NCBI GenBank assembly: GCA_030656015.1
Contig: JAUSNX010000009.1
Span: 1-64,000, forward strand
DNA from: Methanobacteriaceae archaeon
GTDB taxonomy: Archaea; Methanobacteriota; Methanobacteria; Methanobacteriales; Methanobacteriaceae
Direction: 5' to 3'
DNA: 64,000 bases
Shown here: positions 50,101 through 59,193 of the stretch, piece after piece
Position numbering within the stretch: the stretch's first letter is position 1
How the letters are laid out: each line of letters begins with the position of its first letter
Position numbers and translations under genes: made by a program
Notes under the pieces: model-generated
Told to the model about the DNA's origin: nothing
The model's database searches: none
Seen by the model: the letters and a program-made list of their open reading frames with translations, nothing else

Positions 50101-53100
50101 TTTCTGTTTCATCTTCAGATATTATAGAAATATTTTTTAATAAAGCCTCGGGGTTTTGGATTAATTTATTTACCACTAGTTCTAGGCTCTTTATAAAAGT
50201 ATCCATTAAATCTTTAGAATAAAGTGCATCATTGTATTGGGATAAAATATGGAGCCTTTCACCAGTATCTATAATATTAACACTTAATTTGAATTTTAAA
50301 GCTTCATATTCTAAGCTTTCTCTTTCTAGAGTATGGCCATTAATGTTTATGTCCTCAATAATTTTCCCATGATAAGCATATAAAAATTCAGGAAATATAT
50401 CATATTTATCTGAAATCTTTGTAAATGGATAAATTTCATATTTGAGCACATCTAACCAAGTATCTTCCACATAATCAAAAAAATTTGATACATTATTGTT
50501 TGTATCAACATTTAAAGCCAGGGGCAATGTTTTAACCATCATGGCCACCGTGTTCTGGAAATGAGGATTACTTCTACCATTAGAAATAGTTGAAATCATT
50601 ATATCCTTTTTATAAACAAATTTACTCAATGTAAATACAGTTGCAGCTAAAAATAAATTATTAGGAGTAATTGAATTATCTTTACAAAAGTTTTCGACCA
50701 GATTTTTATCTAAAGATACACCAATTTCTCCTAAATGACCCTCATCTTCTTTTCCTTTAAGATCTGGAGAAATAATCGTAGAATTGTCAAAATCACTTAC
50801 TTTATTTTCAAAATAAGTCTGGGCCTGAGAGTACAGCTGGCTTTTTTCTATATTCTGTTCTTCTAAACTTAAATCAAACCCATCGTAATCCTCTTTACTT
50901 GGCATTCCCCCATCATAAATAGTTCCTATGTCATTAAAGAGTATATTTAGGCCAGTACCATCTACAATTATATGGTGGAAATCAGATAAAAGCACGGTTT
51001 CATCAAGATAGGTGTATATTTTAAAACGAAATAGAGGACCCTCAAATAATGAAAATGGCCTTATGAAATCTTTTATAATTTCATCATTCACTCGGCCTTC
51101 CTGAATATCAATATAAACATTTAAATCATCGCGCCGTTCCTGAAATATTTCGCCTTTTTGCATAACCAGACAAGTTTTAAGATAATGGTGTTTTGAAACA
51201 ACCTCTAATAAAGCATTTTTTAGTTTTTCAACATCTATATCTTTAAAACGTATCATTTTAGGAAGATTATAGGTTAACTTTTCAGGATTTTTAACACAAT
51301 CAAAATATACTCCTAATTGGTTTTGAGTTAAAGGATAAAATTTTAGTTTATCATAATGTTTTTCTTCAACAATAGATGCAGATGAAACTTCATTGGCTAT
51401 TTCACGTATATTTCTGGCCCGCATTATATTAGTTACATTTACATTAACCATGAATTTGGTTGAAATTTTGCTCACAAGCTTAAGAACAGATAAAGAAGTA
51501 AGTCCTAGCTGAAATAGATCAGTTATTACACCAAAATTAGTTGTATCCAAAATCTCAGAACACATAGCAAATATATCTTTTTCTAAATCAGTTTCCGGTG
51601 CTATGATTTCATCAAGCCCATAATCATCCTCTTCTGGATCCGGTAAGTTCTTTAAATCTGTTTTTCCATTAGGTGTCATGGGAAAATTATCCATTTTAAC
51701 AAAGTAAGATGGAACCATATAATTAGGTAATCTATCTAAAAGATTATTCCTTAAATCAGCAATATCAATTTCACTATCCTCCGTGAAATAGGCACATAAA
51801 TGTTCTGTATCATACACAGTTTTTACCAGAACAAATGCAGATTTAATCCCATCATACTCAGTTATTGAATTTTCAACTTCCCCCAGTTCAATTCTCAAAC
51901 CTCTAAGTTTAATTTGCCTATCCATTCGACCTAAAACATATAATTCCCCACTACTATCTCTTTTTGCCATATCTCCCGTGTTATAATGGCGAAGACCATT
52001 ATATGTGACAAACAACTTATCAGTGAGTTCTTCATTATTCCAATAACCTCTTGCTACTCCAGCACCGGCCACATATAATTCACCTACTGCATTGTAAGTT
52101 AAGGGATTAGCATCAATGTCCATAATTCTATCTGTGACATTTAGGAGAGCTTCACCCGCAGAAATATCGCTACTAGTTAATAATTTTCCATGGGATGCAA
52201 TTGTGATTTCGGTAGGGCCATAAGAATTGTAGATTTCAGCGTAAGTATACTTTGATAAAATGTTGTAGAGTTGGGGAGGGAATGTTTCACCCCCTACAAT
52301 TATCACCTTGCATCGGGGCATGGTTTTTTGTATTTCTTCCATTTCTAAGTACTGTAATAATCTGGTTGGTGTTGCACCAAATGCGTCTGCCCCGGTTTTT
52401 TCAAATAGCTTTACTAGTTCTAAAGGATTTATGGATTGTTCTTCATTGGCAAATACAACGGGCATACCATTGGTAACTGTGGCCAAAATTTCACGCAGGA
52501 ATACAATAAATGATACTGTTGATATGGATATCATTTTATGTGCTTTGGTAATGAGCGCGTGGATAGGAGTATTTTGAGGGTCAGGAGATACGTAATTAGT
52601 GATACCCCCATGAGTTAACATCACTCCCTTAGGCTTACCAGTAGATCCCGAGGTATAAATCATATAGCATAAATTATCGTGTATTAAATCAGGATCAGGG
52701 TTCTCTTCATTTGTTTCTAAGAGTAATTCATCTATATCCAGCGCATTATGCAAATCTTCGTTGGTAGTAACGTTCTTGATAATATATTTTGCATCACTAT
52801 CTTCTATAACTTGTTTTATTCTATCTTCAGGATATTCCGGATCAACCGGGATAAAAGCAGCGCCAGATTTTACAATCCCAAACATAGATGATATAAGGTG
52901 ACTGTCACGTTTTAACATGAATACTATTCGGTCTTCAACATTTACTCCACGTTTAATCAAGGCATTGGCAATACGATTAGCTTTTCTATTAAGTTCATCA
53001 TAAGTAAATTCACCATCCTCGGCAATTAAAGCAATTTTGTCTTTGTTTTGATCTACCTGTTTTTCAAAAAGTTTATTTAATAATGGTTCTTCTACCCGTT

Positions 53101-55128
53101 TTATTTTAAATTCCTCTTCCTTGTTATCATCCTTTGAAATTGAAATATCCCTAAGTAATATCTTTGGATTTCCCATTAATTTATTTAAAAGAGTTTTAAT
53201 GCTCTCAGTGAAAGTTTCCAATAGGTCTTCAGAATAAATTGCATCATTATACTGGGAAATTATTTTAAACTCATTATCATTCTCTTCAATGAATATACCT
53301 AGTTTATGATGCTCTAAATTGAAGTTCTCATTATTAATCTGCTCAGCTGATCTAAAATCATATAAAAATTCGGGTAAGATGTAGTCTTCACTAGAAATAT
53401 TGGTAAAAGGATAATAATCATGATTTATAACATTGATAAAAGAATCATTTATGATACTTAAATAATCTTTCACATTCTTATCTGTATCCATTTTAAGCGC
53501 AAAAGGCAGTTCCTGAATTAATTCCTGATTTTGTGAATTAAATAGAGTATTATTATTATTATTTGAATTAGGATTATTATTATTATTATTATTATTATTC
53601 TGTGAATTATAAGAAATAATAGAAACTAAAAGATCTTTGCTGAATACAAATTTAACTAAAGCAAATAATGTGGCTGATAAAAAAAGAGGGTTAGGACTAA
53701 TTTCATGGTCTTTACAAAATTTTTCTATATTTGATTTATTAATAGAAAGATTAAATTCTTTTAAAGATCCATATTCTTCTTTACCATTAATATCTGGAGA
53801 AATAACAGTTGCACCATCACTTTTTTGAATCATATTTTTGAAATATTTTTCAGCAGCATAGAATTCACTTATTGCTATTTCAATATCCTTACAGGCCAAA
53901 TCGGGATTATCAGAAATATCAATTAGCAGCTTTTCAATATTTTCAACCATGTGCTTGATTTGTGCATCAGAAAAACAGCCTTTATTATATTCAATCTCTA
54001 AAAGCTGTAAACCGTCTTTATCATTTAATGATGAATTTACTCGAATGTGAAATGGAAATTCACTTTTAGAATTATTAAATAAGAATTCTACATTGGAATC
54101 TGTTGAATTAGATACAATAGAATACATTGATAGCATGGCCGGGTCAATACCTCTTTGCTGTAATTTAGCCCCATACCTATTAAAAGATAATTTTCCATGG
54201 GCCAGACCAGCTTTAACTAAAGACTTATTATATAATAAAACCTCTTTAAATGACCTTTTATCATTATAATCAAGCCTTAAAGGCATCATATTTACAAACA
54301 TGCCCAACATATCATGTATTTCTTCTCCAAAATCCCTACCATGGTATACACTATTCCAAACCATGTCTTCACTGCATGTGCTTTTAGCAAAGTATAATGA
54401 TACTGCAGATAATGCTAATATAAATGGAGATATTCTTTCACCCTCAACCAGGGATAATTGTTTTAGTTTTTCGGTTAATTCTGGTTTTAAATAAAAGTAA
54501 TTTCGATTAATATTTAAATCTTCAGATGAATACCAATCCTTGGAATATCCATCTAAATTAGAAAGCCAAAACTCTTCATCTTCCTTTGCTTTTTTACTGG
54601 AAAGGTATTCTTTTTCTTTTTTTACATATTCTTTATAGGAAATACTGGTCTCTTGGTATTCTTCTCCTTTTTTTAAGGTAATAATGCAATCTTTTAAGTT
54701 TTTGGCAAAAATACTAACGGAACTTCCATCCATGATAATATGGTGAATACGACCAAGAACCATTAACTCTTTTCCAGTTTTTAGGAGTTCAAACTGATAT
54801 AATGGTACATCAAAGATTTTTTTAAAAGATTCTTGTGAAAATGATATTACATAATTGTTAATTTCGTCCTCACTTTTATTTGACATATCCTGATATGAAA
54901 AGGACTCCACTTCATCATCAAAATACTGCATGAAATTCATATCTTCATCTTTTTTTATACGTAACTGAAGATTCCCCCCATGAGAATATTTAGAGCTTTT
55001 TTTACATATTTTTCATCTTCTAATGGGAATTTTGATCTAAATGAAAGAATATATGCTTCATTGCCAGGTTTACTAATCTCAGTTATTATGGTCCTTTTTT
55101 GTGCATTAGATAAATCAAAATAATCCAT
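47180..55128 (-). CDS. Two-module non-ribosomal peptide synthetase with terminal reductase (one frameshift near its start)
   Basis: About 2650 residues. ATG 55128 has a GAGGTGAAATT site; a run of six G (complement of 54974-54979) breaks the first condensation domain, and seven G would join MDYFDLSNAQKR to LRIKKDEDMNFMQYF. The main frame, from 54940, reads on to 47180. Order: C1 with IHHIIMDG; an extra half C domain (about 53850-53140) with an Asn tract; A1 (about 53110-51640; [11 protein letters not shown]); T1 (LGLTSLS); C2 with FHHIIVDG (about 51350-50130); A2 (about 50100-48640); T2 (LGGTSLL); thioester reductase R (NVLLTGATGFLG, YLSSK) releasing an aldehyde or alcohol. A1 lacks the usual Asp of the binding pocket. 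The PPTase gene lies directly upstream, the exporter downstream. Confidence 0.9.
53548..53600 (-). repeat. AAT microsatellite in NRPS, encoding poly-Asn
   Basis: Two AAT (complement ATT) runs separated by about ten bases encode two Asn-rich stretches in the extra half condensation domain. They replace the segment that in C2 reads GRSNPHFQNTVAMM. Triplet changes keep the frame. Confidence 0.85.
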
Positions 55129-55190
55129 AATTTCACCTCTTCCCTTTGTCACCCATTTCTCTTTTTCCAATGGAATTTATAAATCCAAAT

Positions 55191-55850
55191 TTAATTTGAA
55201 TCAAAATTTAAATTTAAAACCAAATCAGAATAATTTATTAAAACTGGCTCATTAACTTTGTTTTTAGAACATAATCCTAACATATAATCTCCCTCACAAA
55301 CATTCCAGAGTCCAAATTTACCAGTATTTTCATCATTATGAATCAATTTAATTTCATCATTAATTTCAATACAGAATTCATCAAGTGCCAACCTAAATCC
55401 TAATCCAGTCATTTTCATGTAACTTTCTTTCAATACCCATAATTCAAAAAAAGCTTTTTTTTGGTTGTTATTATTTAAAATATATTCGTATTCACTGCCA
55501 TAGAAATAATGCTTTGCTACAGTTAAATCTATATCATTAATGTATTCAATATCCACACCAATTGGAGAATCAGAAACTGCACAAGCCACATATTTTTCTG
55601 AATGTGATAGATTAAAATAAACATTAGGATAATTTTTCAAATAGGGCTTAGCATATTTATCTGTATCAAATATAGGATTAATAATACCAATTTTACTTAA
55701 AACATGATTTAATAAAATTTCAGCACCAATAGAAAGAAATTTGTCTTTTTGGTGGAAATACTGATTAGCTTTTTCAATTCTTTCCTTAGATACAAAAGCC
55801 TGCATTTTATACAAATCAAGCTCTGAAACATCCATGTAATATAACAACAT
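55191..55850 (-). CDS. Sfp-type 4'-phosphopantetheinyl transferase
   Basis: 219 residues from ATG 55850; a GTG at 55859 would add three. The family motifs are present: YPNVYFNLSHSEKYVACAV, then PIGVDIEYI (Mg-binding Asp and Glu) and FFELWVLKESYMKMTGLG (Glu and Lys of the FxxxWxxKE.. motif). It transfers phosphopantetheine from CoA to the carrier Ser of the T domains. It is the first gene of the NRPS cluster, with 62 bases between it and the NRPS start, so it is almost certainly the dedicated activator. Confidence 0.93.
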   Translation of the reverse strand: MLLYYMDVSELDLYKMQAFVSKERIEKANQYFHQKDKFLSIGAEILLNHVLSKIGIINPIFDTDKYAKPYLKNYPNVYFNLSHSEKYVACAVSDSPIGVDIEYINDIDLTVAKHYFYGSEYEYILNNNNQKKAFFELWVLKESYMKMTGLGFRLALDEFCIEINDEIKLIHNDENTGKFGLWNVCEGDYMLGLCSKNKVNEPVLINYSDLVLNLNFDSN

Positions 55851-56100
55851 TTTAATCACTTTAATATGATAAAAGCCTTAAAAGTCTTTATTTTAAATAA
55901 GTTCTATTATTTTTTTTTGAAAGATTATTATAAATGAATATATTCTATAATTTTTATATATTAATTCTTTTTATTATTAACAAACCGAAAAAATAGACAA
56001 AAATAGGGTAAAAAGAAAACTAATTAGTATTAATCAATTAAAAATATTATATGAATATAAATATCAAAATTGTTTATCAACTTATTAAAAAAGATATGAG

Positions 56101-56913
56101 ATGAAAAAAATGTCCCAATTAAACCTAGATCAAAGCAAATGTAATTCCTGTGGAAGCTGTGTCTCTAACTGCCCCCTGGGCCATGTCGAAATGAATAATT
56201 ATCCTCAAACAATACCTGAAACCTCGTGTTCTAGTTGTGGCCACTGCGAAGCAGGATGTTCAGAAGGAGCTATCAATATATCTGGACCTAATTTAGAACC
56301 TCCTTTAGTAAATATTTCTTCTAAAATCTCCCCTGAAGATATGGGGAACTACATGCGGAACCGCAGGTCTATTAGAAACTACAAGAAGAACACCATACCT
56401 CGGAAAACAATTGAAGAAGTTATGGATATTGTCCGTTTTGCCCCATCTGGAGTTAATCAGCAGCCTATAAATTGGATAATAATTGAAGATCCTGAAAAAG
56501 TGAAAGTTCTGGCCGGACTTTGTATTCAATGGATGGAAAAATTAGTAGAATCTAATTCACATTTAGCCCAGTTATTACCCATGAAATCTTTAATTAAAGT
56601 TTCAAAAACAGGATCAGATCCTATTTTAAGGGGAGCACCCCATGTTTTTATTGCTAAGGCCCAAGACAGTCAAGGCAGTGCCGTGACTGATGGTGTTATT
56701 GCCCTAAGCCATTTAGAACTGGCCTTGCCTTCATTTGATTTAGGTTCCTGTTGGGCTGGATTTTTAAAGATGGCCTCTGATTACGAACCGATTAGAGAAT
56801 TTCTAGGATTAAAAGAAAATGAAATATTTATTGGAGCTTTAATGGTCGGATATCCTGATTGTACGTTTTATAGAGTTCCTAAAAGAGAAAAATTATCTGT
56901 TAAATATATTTAA
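56101..56913 (+). CDS. Ferredoxin-domain nitroreductase-family protein
   Basis: 270 residues; the ATG at 56110 (MSQLN) is an alternative start. The N-terminus carries two 4Fe-4S clusters (CNSCGSCVSNCP, about 15-26, and CSSCGHCEAGC, about 43-53). A nitroreductase-fold FMN domain follows: RRSIRNYKKNTIP, IVRFAPSGVNQQPINW, then GSCWAGFLKMA. Such ferredoxin-nitroreductase fusions reduce small substrates with electrons from ferredoxin or F420 pools; the substrate is unknown. It diverges from the NRPS cluster. A decayed fragment of the same sequence lies at 58099-58210. Confidence 0.85.
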   Translation: MKKMSQLNLDQSKCNSCGSCVSNCPLGHVEMNNYPQTIPETSCSSCGHCEAGCSEGAINISGPNLEPPLVNISSKISPEDMGNYMRNRRSIRNYKKNTIPRKTIEEVMDIVRFAPSGVNQQPINWIIIEDPEKVKVLAGLCIQWMEKLVESNSHLAQLLPMKSLIKVSKTGSDPILRGAPHVFIAKAQDSQGSAVTDGVIALSHLELALPSFDLGSCWAGFLKMASDYEPIREFLGLKENEIFIGALMVGYPDCTFYRVPKREKLSVKYI

Positions 56914-57048
56914 TTGAAAAATAATGAGATATAATAATAGAATATTATTTATTAAAATAAAATTAAAAATTTTTTAAAATAAATATCTCTATTTTTTCTT
57001 TTAAATTGAATCTGTTTAATTTATACTATATTTTATTCCAAATAAGCA

Positions 57049-57930
57049 TTATAACTTTGAAGTTTCTTTGCATGGATCTACATGAACCGTGACATCGTTT
57101 ATACCAGTTATAGAAATCTTAAGCTTATTTTCCACTTTATGGGCAACATCGTGTGCTTCTTCCAATGTGAAATCTGATTCCATAACAATATGCAAATCCA
57201 CAAAAATACAAGAAGCTGGTCCTCGAGTTCTTATTTTATGACAATCTTTGACATTTTTTACAGAAATAACTATTTTTCGGATGGATTCTTTATCTAAAGG
57301 TGCTTTATCCATCAAAATTTCTGAACTATTTATAATAATCGTTATTCCTGCGCGGGCAATTAATAATGCGATTAAAATAGCAATAATAGGGTCTGCCACC
57401 ACATAACCTAATTTAATCATTATGAAGCCAAAAATAACAGCTATAGATGCATAAATATCACTTCTGGTATGTAATGAGTCTGCAATTAGTATTGTGCTGC
57501 CTAATTTTTTACCTTGTTTATTTTCATACCATGAAACCCATATATTAATGGCAATAGTAATTCCCATGACTAAAAAACTTACTGTGGTAATATCTGGCGT
57601 TGAAGGATTGAAAAGCCGGTTTATGGCCGATTGGAATATTTCAAAGCAAGTGAAAAATAATAAAACAGCTATGCCCAATGAAGCCAAAGTTTCAAACTTA
57701 CCATGTCCATAAGGATGTTCAGAATCAGGTGGTCTGGCTGCAATCATTATTCCTACAATGCCCACTACATTAGAAATTCCGTCAAACATGGAATGAAACC
57801 CGTCAGATAATATACTCAAAGAATTAGTATACCACCCATATGCCAATTTGATCACAGAAACCGCCAAATTCAAAAAAAGGATAAAAATAAGGATATTCCT
57901 AACTTTTTTGTAGTAATTATTTTCATTCAT
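57049..57930 (-). CDS. Cation diffusion facilitator (CDF) metal exporter
   Basis: 293 residues with six membrane helices. The metal site motifs are SDGFHSMFDGISN (TM2) and ADSLHTRSDIYAS (TM5), each with the expected His and Asp residues. The HPYGHGKFE loop is diagnostic of the family. The cytoplasmic C-terminal domain (about 205-290; ILMDKAPLDKESIRK, VDLHIVMESDFTLEEAHDVAH) is complete. It probably exports Zn, Fe, Mn or Co. The motif pattern cannot fix the metal. Confidence 0.92.
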   Translation of the reverse strand: MNENNYYKKVRNILIFILFLNLAVSVIKLAYGWYTNSLSILSDGFHSMFDGISNVVGIVGIMIAARPPDSEHPYGHGKFETLASLGIAVLLFFTCFEIFQSAINRLFNPSTPDITTVSFLVMGITIAINIWVSWYENKQGKKLGSTILIADSLHTRSDIYASIAVIFGFIMIKLGYVVADPIIAILIALLIARAGITIIINSSEILMDKAPLDKESIRKIVISVKNVKDCHKIRTRGPASCIFVDLHIVMESDFTLEEAHDVAHKVENKLKISITGINDVTVHVDPCKETSKL

Positions 57931-58098
57931 GATTATCCCTTATTACTGCTATTTATCATGATCCGTGTATTTCAATAGGTTTATTATAAATTAATTAGTT
58001 TTACAGCATATTTATGAGTTTCTAATAAGTTACTTTTATATTTCATAAACCATGGAAATAATGGACAATTATCCAAAGAATTCAATTAAAATAAAGTA

Positions 58099-58210
58099 GT
58101 AGAATCGAATTCACTTTTAGCCCAATTATTACCTATGGAATCCTTAATTAAATAATAGAATAATTATTTATTAAAATAAAATTAAAAATTTTTTAAAATA
58201 AATATCTTTA
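58099..58210 (+). pseudogene. Decayed duplicate fragment of the nitroreductase gene and its 3' region
   Basis: 58099-58152 matches codons inside the nitroreductase gene (56545-56598) with a few substitutions. It runs straight into a match (58151-58210) to the region just downstream of that gene (56933-56993). About 335 bases between the two blocks are missing. This looks like the rest of a tandem duplicate that lost its middle. The rest of the 57931-58274 intergenic stretch shows nothing else I can recognise. Confidence 0.7.
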
Positions 58211-58274
58211 TCAATTTTTAATCTTTTTAAATTCTTAAAATAAAAAAATAATTATGGATCTATTTAAATTTAAG

Positions 58275-58976
58275 CTATCCACCCATTTTAGATATATCAT
58301 CGGCCACTTTCCAGTGCCCTCCATCTTTTTCATATCTACGAATTAACAATACCCCGATCAAGGCCCCAACAATAGCTCCTGCTGTATCAGTGAATAAATC
58401 GTTCATAGTATCGTCCAAGGGATCCTGGGTAGGTGAACCCTGCATCTGAGTGTTTCCAGTAATCGCACCTATAGGTCCATCAGCTAGATAAGTATCATAG
58501 GTATATTCACCCATCTCTAAAACTCCTCCCAGACCAATTGTAAGTAAAACAATTATACCAGCCATCACTGAAAGAGAAGCTTTTAGTTTTCCAAAGAAAT
58601 AAGCAGTATAAACCAGCATCATACCAATTAAGGCCACATAAAGGGGTAGCATGAAGTGCATGAAATTGTCATAGTAAGGTAATTTAACATATAGCCCTAG
58701 TGCATCTCCACCTACCAGCTCGAAAAGAACCATAGATAACAACAATATTTCAATTTCTAGGGGGATTGCCCTAATATGATTGCCTGTAAAAAACGCAGGA
58801 GCATTAATTATGGCCAGAGCGATTAAAATTAACAAACCAAATATCCTCTCGGCACCATTTGCTCCACCGAAAATCAAAATATAGATACCTGAAATCAATA
58901 GAAATATTCGCATTATCATCTGCAAATTTCTCTGCAGAGGACTCACATCTTTAACATCGGGATTAAGAAAACTCAT
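58275..58976 (-). CDS. Membrane protein of unknown function
   Basis: 233 residues with seven or so membrane helices. Notable blocks are YDNFMHFMLPLYVALIG and GGVLEMGEYTYDTY, then TQDPLDDTMNDLFTDTAGAIVGALIG. The His/Asp/Glu placement resembles YjdF/DUF2238-type membrane proteins, but I cannot confirm the family. The start is ATG with a GGAG-type site. It appears monocistronic. Confidence 0.65.
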   Translation of the reverse strand: MSFLNPDVKDVSPLQRNLQMIMRIFLLISGIYILIFGGANGAERIFGLLILIALAIINAPAFFTGNHIRAIPLEIEILLLSMVLFELVGGDALGLYVKLPYYDNFMHFMLPLYVALIGMMLVYTAYFFGKLKASLSVMAGIIVLLTIGLGGVLEMGEYTYDTYLADGPIGAITGNTQMQGSPTQDPLDDTMNDLFTDTAGAIVGALIGVLLIRRYEKDGGHWKVADDISKMGG

Positions 58977-59193
58977 ATTTTTTCTCCTTTTAATAAAATA
59001 AATAAATATAATTTAAATAATTCTATTCAATTATCTATTTAATTAATATTGCTATTTTTAATTAATACTTCAATTGAATTTGACAAATTATAGTCTTTAA
59101 GAACGTTTTTTTTAATTAAGTAAATATTATTTTTTTAAAATTTTGCATAAGATCTAATTTATTTTTATTCATTAATTTAAGATACAACTAGAG

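Noticed and set aside
54955-55170. Separate 71-residue protein upstream of the NRPS
   Set aside because: Its SNAQKR...PGNEAYIL sequence is the start of a condensation domain, so it is the front of the NRPS before a frameshift.
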